A stretch of 59,722 nt of DNA from Arthrobacter rhizophilus. Lineage in GTDB: Bacteria; Actinomycetota; Actinomycetes; Actinomycetales; Micrococcaceae. A program made the translations under genes and the position numbers. The DNA lies in NCBI RefSeq assembly GCF_026241105.1, contig NZ_JAPFFT010000025.1, forward strand, positions 1-59,722, in the 5' to 3' direction. Under the pieces are notes generated by a model. That model was given only the letters and a program-made list of their open reading frames with translations. It made no database searches and had not been told where the DNA came from. Of this stretch, positions 49,863 through 57,393 are shown piece by piece (position 1 is the stretch's first letter; each line of letters begins with the position of its first letter).

Positions 49863-51215
49863 GTGCCAGCCGATTCCTCCCTGCCTCATTCCGGGTCTTA
49901 CTCCGAGTCCGGTCCTTCCGCGCTCGTGGCTGCCCAGCAGTCCGCGTTTTCCTTCGAGGTGGTCGCGCGGCTCGGCGAAACGCGCCGGCCGTCGTCGGGC
50001 CTTTCGAACGCCGACGGCGGCAGCCGTCACGACCGCGGCAGGCGCGGAGACTTCCTGGGCCGTACCGGCACCATCACCACACCGCGCGGCCAGATACAGA
50101 CGCCCGCGTTTATCGCCGTCGGGACGAAGGCCACGGTCAAGGCAGTGCTGCCCGAATCCATGAAGGAGCTCGGTGCGCAGGCGTTGCTGGCCAATGCCTA
50201 CCACCTGTATCTGCAACCGGGCCCGGAAATCCTGGACGCGGCGGGCGGGCTCGGCGCGTTCATGAACTGGGATGGGCCCACGTTCACCGACTCGGGCGGC
50301 TTCCAGGTGATGAGCCTCGGCTCGGGATTCAAGAAGGTCATCGACATGACGTCCGTGGACACGTCCGGGCCCGACGACGCGGTGGCCCCGGGCAAGGAGC
50401 GGCTGGCGCATGTGGACGAGGATGGCGTGTGGTTCAAGTCGCACCTGAACGGGGACCGGCACCGTTTCTCGCCGGAGATTTCCATGCGGGTGCAGCACCA
50501 GATCGGCGCCGACATCATGTTTGCCTTCGATGAGCTGACCACCCTGCAGAACTCCCGTGGCTACCAAGAGGAATCATTGGAGCGGACGCGTCGCTGGGCC
50601 GAGCGCTGCGTGGTGGAGCATCAACGCCTGACTGCTTCCCGGGTGGGGAAGCCGTACCAGGCATTGTTCGGCGTCATTCAGGGGGCGCAGTACGAGGACC
50701 TCCGCCGGAAGGCATGCCGGGATCTTGGCGGGATGCCCTTTGACGGCTTCGGCATCGGTGGCGCCTTGGAGAAGGAAAATCTCGGCACCATTGTGCGTTG
50801 GTGCAACGAGGAACTTCCCGAGAACAAGCCCCGGCACCTCCTAGGAATCTCCGAACCCGACGACATTTTCACAGCCATCGAAAACGGTGCCGACACCTTC
50901 GATTGCGTCTCCCCCACCCGCGTGGCACGCAACTCGGCGTTCTACACGCCGTCCGGACGGTTCAACCTTGCGGGGGCTCGCTACAAGAAAGATTTCGGAC
51001 CCCTGCAGGACGGCTGCGACTGCTACACCTGCGCCAACTATTCGCGGGCGTACATTCACCATTTGTACAAAGCTCACGAGATGGTCTCGGCCACGCTCAT
51101 TTCCATCCACAACGAGCGCTTCGTCGTGAAGATGGTGGACGACGCCCGCCTGGCCATCGAGTCCGGGGACTTCTTCGAGTTCAAGGCCGAGACCTTGGGG
51201 CGGTACTACTCTTAG
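49863..51215 (+). CDS. tgt: tRNA-guanine transglycosylase
   Basis: Encodes 450 residues. The enzyme exchanges guanine-34 of Asn, Asp, His and Tyr tRNAs for preQ1 or queuine. The nucleophile and specificity motifs FTDSGGFQVMSLG (Asp143), FAFDELTTLQ, QALFGVIQGA and FDCVSPTRVARNSAFYT are intact, and the zinc site is CDCYTCANYSRAYIHHL (from about 384). A non-conserved 60-residue N-terminal extension precedes the core, as in other actinobacterial members. No queuosine biosynthesis genes are nearby, but a queuosine-precursor transporter gene is at 54.9 kb. Confidence 0.96.
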   Translation: MPADSSLPHSGSYSESGPSALVAAQQSAFSFEVVARLGETRRPSSGLSNADGGSRHDRGRRGDFLGRTGTITTPRGQIQTPAFIAVGTKATVKAVLPESMKELGAQALLANAYHLYLQPGPEILDAAGGLGAFMNWDGPTFTDSGGFQVMSLGSGFKKVIDMTSVDTSGPDDAVAPGKERLAHVDEDGVWFKSHLNGDRHRFSPEISMRVQHQIGADIMFAFDELTTLQNSRGYQEESLERTRRWAERCVVEHQRLTASRVGKPYQALFGVIQGAQYEDLRRKACRDLGGMPFDGFGIGGALEKENLGTIVRWCNEELPENKPRHLLGISEPDDIFTAIENGADTFDCVSPTRVARNSAFYTPSGRFNLAGARYKKDFGPLQDGCDCYTCANYSRAYIHHLYKAHEMVSATLISIHNERFVVKMVDDARLAIESGDFFEFKAETLGRYYS

Positions 51216-51238
51216 CTCCCGGTCGCCTCCGGCCGAAA

Positions 51239-51296
51239 TCGCTGGAACGGTGCCGGTTCGCCGGAGCGTTCGGGCGACCCGGGACAGTTCCGGCGA
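51239..51296. repeat. 58-bp palindromic repeat, left copy
   Basis: Starts TCGCTGGAAC and ends GTTCCGGCGA, so its own ends are complementary. It matches the reverse complement of 52315-52372 at 47 of 58 positions by hand count. Located between tgt and the AbiEi/DUF559 gene. Confidence 0.8.
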
Positions 51297-51363
51297 CCCC
51301 ACGTTTTCCACATAGCCGACTAAGCAGCTTCCGCGGGCCTCCGCCGCCCGCGAGGCTGGATCA

Positions 51364-52530
51364 ATGACGCCTTCCCAGCGACCTTCGCTCCCGGACAAGG
51401 GAAACCTTTGGCGCACCGATCAACTCAACGCACATGGGCTTAATTCCCGTGCAATCCAGCTCTTGCTGCGTCGCGGCAAGCTAGTCCGGCTACGGTACGG
51501 CTGCTATATCCGGGCCGCGCTCTGGGAGAAGCAATCCGCCTGGATCCGCAGCACGCAACTGATTTACGCCCACGCGCATGGAACGCTTACGACGTCGGCG
51601 GGAGACTTCGTATATAGCCACACCTCGGCGGCGCGGCTGCACCGCCTCTTCCTCTGGAATGTTGACGACCTCATCCACATCCTGCTGCGGGTCCGGCCGT
51701 CCAGCGAGCGCCTCGGCAAGGACGTCCGCGGACACACACGGCCTTTCGACGAGACGGACATCGTGACAATCGGAAACTTGCGGGTCACCTCCTTGGAGCG
51801 GACGGTGGTGGATTGCGCCATGCTACTCAGCTACAAGCAGGCGCTGGTGCTCATGGACCATGCACTCAGGCTTGGCGCTGATCGTGCGCAAATGCAGGCC
51901 ATGGCCGACGCATTGGATGGCCGACGCGGCATCAGGAACCTTCGAAAGGCCCTGGTCAACGCCGATCCGCGATCAGAGTCCGCCGGCGAAACCTTGTGCC
52001 GCGAACTCATCTCGCGGCTGAAGTTGCCGATGCCTGAACCGCAGGTTGAGGTGCAGAGCCGGGCAGGTCGGCATCGGCTCGACTTTGCCTGGCGGGAGGC
52101 AAAGGTCGCGTTGGAATTCGACGGAAAAGCCAAGTACTTCGATTTCAAGCCAACAGCCGAGGTGATTTTCCAGGAGCGGCGCCGGGAGAAGGCCCTGAGC
52201 GAGGACGGCTGGCGCTTCGTCCGCGTGGAATGGAAGCACCTCTTTCGCGAGCAGCAATTCAAGAACCGGGTACTGAACGCCCTCCGTCGCCAAACCAGCC
52301 TGCCACCGTCGAGATCGCCGGAACGCGCCCCGGTCGCCGAAACTCTCGGGCGAGCCAGCACCGTTCCGGCGAGTTGGCGCCGAGGAGAACCTTACGGGCG
52401 GTCCGCCGTCGTCACGCCGATCACCAAGAGCACCACATTGAGCACGACGGCGGGCGTCACCAGGAGTTCGGGGGCGTTGAACAGCATGCCCAGAGCCAAA
52501 GGCACCAAGGCGAAAAGGCTCAGCACGTAG
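51364..52530 (+). CDS. AbiEi-like / DUF559 nuclease-fold protein
   Basis: Encodes 388 residues. Residues 14-50 are an AbiEi-type winged helix (WRTDQLNAHGLNSRAIQLLL, LRYGCYIR). Residues 225-305 are a DUF559, Vsr-like PD-(D/E)XK domain with Asp240, Glu251, Asp253 and Lys255 in HRLDFAW and ALEFDGK. From about residue 318 the frame runs through the right 58-bp repeat and then antisense into the next gene by 139 bases, so the tail of about 70 residues is probably acquired. GAGGCT lies six bases before the ATG. Such proteins occur in many actinobacteria; a role in defence or toxin-antitoxin function is unproven. Confidence 0.8.
   Translation: MTPSQRPSLPDKGNLWRTDQLNAHGLNSRAIQLLLRRGKLVRLRYGCYIRAALWEKQSAWIRSTQLIYAHAHGTLTTSAGDFVYSHTSAARLHRLFLWNVDDLIHILLRVRPSSERLGKDVRGHTRPFDETDIVTIGNLRVTSLERTVVDCAMLLSYKQALVLMDHALRLGADRAQMQAMADALDGRRGIRNLRKALVNADPRSESAGETLCRELISRLKLPMPEPQVEVQSRAGRHRLDFAWREAKVALEFDGKAKYFDFKPTAEVIFQERRREKALSEDGWRFVRVEWKHLFREQQFKNRVLNALRRQTSLPPSRSPERAPVAETLGRASTVPASWRRGEPYGRSAVVTPITKSTTLSTTAGVTRSSGALNSMPRAKGTKAKRLST
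52315..52372. repeat. 58-bp palindromic repeat, right copy
   Basis: Inverted relative to the left copy, starts TCGCCGGAAC and ends GTTCCGGCGA. It lies inside the 3' part of the AbiEi/DUF559 reading frame, just after the nuclease-like domain. Confidence 0.8.
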
Positions 52531-53918
52531 CCTCGGATCCTGGTTCCCAGCATTGCGGGCCCGCTCCGTCCAAGCTGCATGAGGTAGACCAGCTTGGTCA
52601 GGTCTTCCTGCTGGCGGAAGGCTCGTCGCAGCATCCCCGCCCCCAAGCCGCCGCCCGCCGCCGCACCCAGGACCAGGAGCTCCACCCGGAAGCCACCGGC
52701 CAGCACAAAGAATCCGGCAGCCGCCGTCGTCCACAACCCCATCAGCATGACCGGCAGCGCGACGTGAACCCAGCGTGAGGCCGTCCTGGAAATCGGGAGG
52801 AGCGCGTCGAGGCTCGGGGCCATGCGCAACTGCCAAAGCGGCCCGGCCGCCGCTGTGGAAGAGAAGATCGCCGCCGCGAGCAGCACGGGAAGCAGGATGA
52901 TGGGTGAATCGAACGTCTGGATCAGTCCGGTTAGGGGAACGACGGCGAGACCCAGGCCCCAGCGCCACAATCGGCCGGGTTGCCGCGCGAGGACCGTCGC
53001 TTCCGCGTGGAAGAGCGCGCCCGCTGCGGTGCGGGGCGTGCCCGGAAGCCTCACCCTGCTCCGTTTTCCCCCGCTGGAAAGCGAGGCACTGAGTTCTCCT
53101 GTGTCCATCAATGTCAGCGCAGCCTGGACATGTCCCCTCGCGGACCCCGCCTTGAGCAGCGACGTCGTGCGGACGCTGGAGAGCTTGTTGCGCATGCCGA
53201 GCGCCGCGGCAACCAAGGCGACAGCAGGGGCGACGGCGAAGATCCAGTTGCCCTGCAGCGTCCCGAACAACATCGCGCCGAGGACTGCCGAGAGGCCTGC
53301 CAACAACCACGAGGTTGCCCGGCCTTGCTGTCGAGCCGCTCCTTGGGGCCCGGCCGGAGCCGCCAAGCGCGTCTGGGCGAACGCGGCCAGCGCGAGGATC
53401 GCCGCACCGGTCAACGCCCCGGCGAGGATTCGCCAGACAAACACAGCGGCGTTCGAGCCGCTGATGATCGCTACGGGAACGGTGGCGAGGGCACCGACGA
53501 CGGCGGCGGCCAAGACTGCGCGGCGCAAGCCTCGGGCTAGAAGGGGTTCGCGGTTGATGGCCAGCGAGTACCACCAGTGCCGCTGATTCGCCGTGATGGC
53601 CAATGGCCCGAGCCGGCCGGACACCCAATAGGCCGCAAGACCCAAGAGCCCGAACCCTGCCACTAGTCCATACTCAACAGGTACGACTCCGTAGTTACCC
53701 GAAAGCAGATGCCCGCCAAAGCCATGCTCCGCTGCGGCGGTGAGCCCGTTGAGCAAACCTGTCGCGTAAATCAGGCCGACCCCGAACGTCAGGAATTGGA
53801 CGTACAGCTCATTGAGCCTTGAAAGCAGGGACTGGCCGCGTGGGCGAATAACATTGCGAGTTGCACGCTCCGGGTCGAAGTCCACGAAAACCGGTGGCGT
53901 TGGGGCAGCGGTGGACAT
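52392..53918 (-). CDS. ABC exporter membrane protein (DUF6297-like)
   Basis: Encodes 508 residues with about ten or more hydrophobic helices, for example LYVQFLTFGVGLIYATGLLN, VLAAAVVGALATVPVAIISG, WIFAVAPAVALVAAALGM and VALPVMLMGLWTTAAAGFFV. A cytoplasmic loop includes GELSASLSSGGKRSRVRLPG. I recall this architecture as DUF6297, an actinobacterial ABC-2-like permease. It follows its ATPase gene by two bases, so the pair should form an exporter. Substrate unknown. Its 3' end overlaps the convergent nuclease-like frame. Confidence 0.78.
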   Translation of the reverse strand: MSTAAPTPPVFVDFDPERATRNVIRPRGQSLLSRLNELYVQFLTFGVGLIYATGLLNGLTAAAEHGFGGHLLSGNYGVVPVEYGLVAGFGLLGLAAYWVSGRLGPLAITANQRHWWYSLAINREPLLARGLRRAVLAAAVVGALATVPVAIISGSNAAVFVWRILAGALTGAAILALAAFAQTRLAAPAGPQGAARQQGRATSWLLAGLSAVLGAMLFGTLQGNWIFAVAPAVALVAAALGMRNKLSSVRTTSLLKAGSARGHVQAALTLMDTGELSASLSSGGKRSRVRLPGTPRTAAGALFHAEATVLARQPGRLWRWGLGLAVVPLTGLIQTFDSPIILLPVLLAAAIFSSTAAAGPLWQLRMAPSLDALLPISRTASRWVHVALPVMLMGLWTTAAAGFFVLAGGFRVELLVLGAAAGGGLGAGMLRRAFRQQEDLTKLVYLMQLGRSGPAMLGTRIRGYVLSLFALVPLALGMLFNAPELLVTPAVVLNVVLLVIGVTTADRP

Positions 53919-53920
53919 GC

Positions 53921-54607
53921 TCACCGTCGGATCCTCGCCACGGCTTCCTCGGTACCAACCACGCGCGCACCGCCGTCGTCGACAATCACCGCCCGGGTAC
54001 ACGCCGCCTGGGCGACGTCCGCATCGTGTGTGACCATCACGACGGCCGCATTCTTCTTCGCCGTCCGGGCAATCCGCTGCGCCAGAAGGCCACGCATGCG
54101 GGTGTCGAGCCGTTGCTCCGGTTCGTCCAAGACAAGCAACTCGAAAGGCCGGATGAATGCCGAGGCCAGGAGGAGCTTGCGGCGCTGTCCCGAGGAAAGC
54201 TGATCCGGAAACGCATCGGCCACCGTTTGAAGCTCGAAGAAGTCGATCTCGTCCTCCACAGCCGCATCGGGGTTGGCGATACCATGCCCGCGGGCCACGA
54301 GGGAGAGGTGCTCACGGACCGTGAGGGAATCGAAATAGGCGTCCTCGTCCAACAGCACCGAGACCTTGCTGCGAAACAGGGCAGAGCGGTCGTCCGGCAT
54401 CAAGCCAAGCACGTGGGCATCGCCCTCAATGGCGGCCTGGGCGCCAATCATGGTGCGCAGCAGGGTGGACTTGCCGGCACCGTTTTCGCCCACCATCCCG
54501 AGTACCTGCCCCGAGAAAACCTCGACGTCGAGCGGCCCACACACGGGATGGTCGCCGTAGCCTGCAACAAGATTCGCTGCCGTCAAAACGGCGTTCCCTG
54601 GCTTCAT
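53921..54607 (-). CDS. ABC transporter ATP-binding protein
   Basis: Encodes 228 residues. Walker A is GENGAGKST, the signature is LSSGQRRKLLLASA, Walker B is ELLVLDEP, and the switch is MVTHDADVA. The SSGQRRK form is typical of ABC-2 exporters. It is followed by the membrane component two bases downstream. The start is supported by TAGGTT six bases before the ATG. Confidence 0.92.
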   Translation of the reverse strand: MKPGNAVLTAANLVAGYGDHPVCGPLDVEVFSGQVLGMVGENGAGKSTLLRTMIGAQAAIEGDAHVLGLMPDDRSALFRSKVSVLLDEDAYFDSLTVREHLSLVARGHGIANPDAAVEDEIDFFELQTVADAFPDQLSSGQRRKLLLASAFIRPFELLVLDEPEQRLDTRMRGLLAQRIARTAKKNAAVVMVTHDADVAQAACTRAVIVDDGGARVVGTEEAVARIRR

Positions 54608-54613
54608 CCTCTG

Positions 54614-54619
54614 AACCTA
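54614..54619 (-). promoter_or_regulatory. -10 box of the leaderless ABC exporter operon
   Basis: Minus-strand TAGGTT, six bases, then ATG at 54607. Confidence 0.5.
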
Positions 54620-54650
54620 CCGGATTATTCTGCGACTCCCCCGAGCCCCC

Positions 54651-54757
54651 GACGCCCGCTCACACAGGTCGCCTACCAGCCCGACGCCCGCTCAAGTTCA
54701 GAAGTGAGCGAGCGTTGCTGATTGGGGCGATCATTTGCAGGAGCGTCGTGGACTGCC
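54651..54757. repeat. 32-bp periodic intergenic repeat, region E
   Basis: Inverted GACGCC starts at 54651 and 54683 (32 bases). GAGCGT starts at 54710 and 54741 (31 bases, one base short). The gap 54608-54910 between divergent genes otherwise holds promoter DNA; a TAATAC box near 54849 may serve the transporter gene. Confidence 0.8.
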
Positions 54758-54910
54758 GGGCGGATGAAGGGGGCTCCGCGATTCGGTGTTCCTCGATGCG
54801 AGAATGGGGGAGGTTCCGCGGTTTGCATGCGGGTCCACCACCAGTGCTAATACAGCGGGGCGCCGTGCTCACTCCGGCCGCCTGCGCGAACCACTACGAA
54901 CGGACAAACG

Positions 54911-55612
54911 ATGACGTCAGCTTCAGAATCCCAGACCCTAAGTAAACCCGCGCCGCGCTTCGCGTCGATAGGCTCCCCATACTTTGGCATCATGCTGGCA
55001 TGCATGGCCGTGGTGCTGATCCTGTCCAACATCGGCGCTGCCAAAGGCGTGGTCTTCGGGCCGATCATCACTGATGGCGGATTCTTCCTCTTCCCACTCG
55101 CCTACATTCTTGGCGATGTGATGAGTGAGATCTACGGCTTTAGGGTGGCCCGCAAAGCAATCATCACCTCGTTCGCCCTGTCAGCGTTCGCATCGCTCTG
55201 CTATTGGATCATCATCGCGCTCCCCGGTTTCAATGACGACTACGGCATTGCCAAGCAGTCTGCCATCGAGGGCGCACTTGGGCCGGTCCCGCAGATCGTC
55301 CTGGCTTCGCTCCTCGCATTCCTCGCTGGCCAGACCATCAACTCCCTGATCTTGGTAAAGATGAAAGCCCGAACCGGCGAGAGGACCCTCTGGGCTAGGC
55401 TCATGGGCTCATCGGGGGTGGGGGAATTCGTGGACACGCTGATCTTCTGCAGCATCGCGGCCTCGGTCATCGGCATCACGGATTTCGGAAGCTTCGTCAA
55501 TTACGTCGTGGTTGGCTTCGTCTACAAGGTCGCTTTCCAGTACATCCTCGTGCCCGTGACATCCTTGGTCATCGGTTGGATCAAGAAGCGCGAACCCAGC
55601 TACTGGGCGTGA
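54911..55612 (+). CDS. Queuosine-precursor transporter (YhhQ/VUT family)
   Basis: Encodes 233 residues with about six TM helices. LACMAVVLILSNIGAAKGVV, ILGDVMSEIYGFRVARKAI, a long insert and GEFVDTLIFCSIAASVIGI are the VUT/YhhQ signatures. The family imports queuine or its precursors preQ0 and preQ1. With tgt 3.7 kb away and no biosynthesis genes visible, salvage of queuine is likely. The TGA stop is the first TGA of a 32-bp repeat unit (GTGAGCGGGCGT). Confidence 0.9.
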   Translation: MTSASESQTLSKPAPRFASIGSPYFGIMLACMAVVLILSNIGAAKGVVFGPIITDGGFFLFPLAYILGDVMSEIYGFRVARKAIITSFALSAFASLCYWIIIALPGFNDDYGIAKQSAIEGALGPVPQIVLASLLAFLAGQTINSLILVKMKARTGERTLWARLMGSSGVGEFVDTLIFCSIAASVIGITDFGSFVNYVVVGFVYKVAFQYILVPVTSLVIGWIKKREPSYWA

Positions 55613-55685
55613 GCGGGCGTCCCACCGAAACCCGGCATACGTGAGCGAGCGTCGCACCGAAACCCGGCATACGTGAGCGAGCGTC
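55609..55685. repeat. 32-bp periodic intergenic repeat, region F
   Basis: GTGAGC starts at 55609, 55641 and 55673. The first two 32-bp units differ at only a few positions (both contain CACCGAAACCCGGCATAC). The first unit holds the stop of the transporter gene. Confidence 0.92.
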
Positions 55686-55799
55686 GGAAGACAAGGCTCC
55701 GTTCGAGGCCCTCTGGCAAGGCGGCGCCCCTAGGGCAAGCTTGGTCGAAGACCGGCTGAGCGGCTGGACACAGAACGGCCCAAGGGCGAGGGTGGGCGC

Positions 55800-56204
55800 A
55801 TGGCGGAGCGTTTCGAAACTGTGGACGAGTACATCGCGTCGCGGCCGGACGACGTGCAGACGATTCTGCGGGAGATCCGACGGCGGGCCCTGGCCGCTGT
55901 GCCCGGAGCCGGGGACAGGATCAGCTACGGCATTCCCACCATCACCCTCGACGGCCACTATGTGGTTTATTTCGCGGCCTGGAAGCACCACATTTCCGTC
56001 TATCCAGTGCCCGACGGCGACGGGGAATTCGAGCGGGAAATCGCCCCTTACCGGGCCGCCAAGGGCACCTTGAAGTTCCCGTTCGGGAAGCCGATGCCCT
56101 ATGAGCTGATCGAAAGGGTGACGGCGCTGTTGGCTGAGCGCGGGCGGGCGGCTACTGACAATCGGCCTGCGCGAGGGGTACGGTACAGCCATGCGCCGCG
56201 ATGA
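55800..56204 (+). CDS. DUF1801-family protein (YdhG/Fra-like)
   Basis: Encodes 134 residues. The family pattern is present: FETVDEYIASRPDDVQTILR, AGDRISYGIPTITLDGHYVVYFAAWKHH split over two strands, and GTLKFPFGKPMPYELIERVT. Members are small iron-chaperone-like or unknown proteins (YdhG/YjbR relatives). The last 14 bases overlap the next gene, which has its own predicted promoter inside this frame. Confidence 0.87.
   Translation: MAERFETVDEYIASRPDDVQTILREIRRRALAAVPGAGDRISYGIPTITLDGHYVVYFAAWKHHISVYPVPDGDGEFEREIAPYRAAKGTLKFPFGKPMPYELIERVTALLAERGRAATDNRPARGVRYSHAPR
56179..56184 (+). promoter_or_regulatory. -10 box of leaderless gene at 56191
   Basis: TACGGT, six bases, then ATG at 56191; it lies inside the 3' end of the DUF1801 gene. 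Confidence 0.45.
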
Positions 56205-56724
56205 GCTTGAGCATGCCATCAGGGCTGCCACCGATATCATTCACGGCGATCGGGTGATCGTGATCGGCAGCCAGTCAATTCTGGGGTCCTTCACGGAGGA
56301 CGAACTGCCTGCGGCAATCACCATGTCGGACGCGGTCGACATAGCCCCGTTTTCCGACGACGACGCCGGCACGCTTGCGGACAGCATCGATTCCGCACTT
56401 GGTGAATGGTCGCCTTTCCACAACGAATTCGGGTTCTATGTCCAGGCAGTCGAAAGGGAGACCGCGGTGCTCCCGGAAGACTGGGAGTACCGCCTTGTGG
56501 GTGTGCGCAATGAGGCGACCCGGAACAGCACCGGGCTTTGCCTGGATCCCTACGATCTCTGCGCAGCCAAGCTCATTGCGGCACGGCCCAAGGATCACGA
56601 GTTCGTTTTGGCGCTTATCGGAGCGTCCCTCATCGACCAGGCCAGGCTCGTGGACAGAATCAGGCTGATCGACCCCTCCGAGCCTCGACGCGATGCGGCT
56701 TTGTCCTGGGCCATGTCTGTGTGA
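56191..56724 (+). CDS. DUF6036-like nucleotidyltransferase-fold protein
   Basis: Encodes 177 residues. RVIVIGSQSILGSFTEDELP is a GS-type nucleotidyltransferase start and MSDAVDIAPFSDDDA supplies an acidic strand like the D-x-D of AbiEii/DUF6036 proteins. YDLCAAKLIAARPKDHEFVL is the typical downstream helix. It lacks a toxin-antitoxin partner with an AbiEi winged helix next to it, although such a domain occurs at 51.4 kb. Function unknown. Confidence 0.72.
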   Translation: MRRDELEHAIRAATDIIHGDRVIVIGSQSILGSFTEDELPAAITMSDAVDIAPFSDDDAGTLADSIDSALGEWSPFHNEFGFYVQAVERETAVLPEDWEYRLVGVRNEATRNSTGLCLDPYDLCAAKLIAARPKDHEFVLALIGASLIDQARLVDRIRLIDPSEPRRDAALSWAMSV

Positions 56725-56746
56725 CTCGAACTGAAGGAGCAAGGTG

Positions 56747-57337
56747 ATGACCAAGGTAGTGGCGTTCATGTCGATGTCCCTCGACGGCTACGTGGCGGAT
56801 CTCGAGGACGGCGTCGACGAAGTCTTCGACTGGTACTTCTCAGGTGACGTCGACGTCCCCACCTTCAACCCGGACTTCACCTTCCACCTTTCTGCCGCAA
56901 GCGCCGAACACGTTCGGGCCCTCATGGGCGATGTGGGGGCGATGCTCACCGGTCGGCGCACGGCGGACCGCGCCGGTGCCTGGGGCGGGCAGCACCCCTT
57001 CGGCGTGCCTGCGTTCGTCGTGACTCATCAGATGCCCGAAGGGTGGCCCCGATCCGACTCAACGGTACATTTCGTCACCGACGGGCTGGAAAGCGCCGTC
57101 GGGCAGGCAAAGGCAGCGGCGGGCGACAAGATCGTCGGCATGCACGGGCCGGACACCATTCGGCAGTGCCTCGACGCCGGGCTGCTCGACGAAATCCGCG
57201 TCGACCTGGTTCCGCTGCTGCTGGGATCCGGTATCCGGTTGTTCGATCGCCATGAGAACGCGCCGATCGCTTTGGGCAACCCGACTGTCGTCGAAGGTGT
57301 GGGCGTCACGCACCTGAACTACCCGGTCCTCAAGTAG
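56747..57337 (+). CDS. Dihydrofolate-reductase-family protein (RibD C-terminal type)
   Basis: Encodes 196 residues. The RibD_C fold is shown by VVAFMSMSLDGYVADLEDGV, GAMLTGRRTADRAGAWGG, VGQAKAAAGDKIVGMHGPDT (NADPH loop) and DEIRVDLVPLLLGSGIRLFD. These proteins are NADPH-dependent reductases of uncertain substrate, often stand-alone in actinobacteria. GAAGGAG sits seven bases before the ATG at 56747; a GTG one codon earlier is also open. Confidence 0.87.
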   Translation: MTKVVAFMSMSLDGYVADLEDGVDEVFDWYFSGDVDVPTFNPDFTFHLSAASAEHVRALMGDVGAMLTGRRTADRAGAWGGQHPFGVPAFVVTHQMPEGWPRSDSTVHFVTDGLESAVGQAKAAAGDKIVGMHGPDTIRQCLDAGLLDEIRVDLVPLLLGSGIRLFDRHENAPIALGNPTVVEGVGVTHLNYPVLK

Positions 57338-57393
57338 GGCCCGGCCACGCCGCCCGGCGAGTCAAGCTCCGGCCCGCCACTCCCGCACAAAAA

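Noticed and set aside
54760..54910. preQ1 riboswitch upstream of the queuosine-precursor transporter
   Set aside because: No preQ1-I or preQ1-II core (loop and A-rich tail next to the ribosome binding site) could be recognised.
5449..55685. The 32-bp periodic arrays as CRISPR arrays
   Set aside because: Conserved parts are only about 12 bases, the intervening bases are themselves similar between units, arrays have two or three units, orientation flips within an array, and no cas gene is present.
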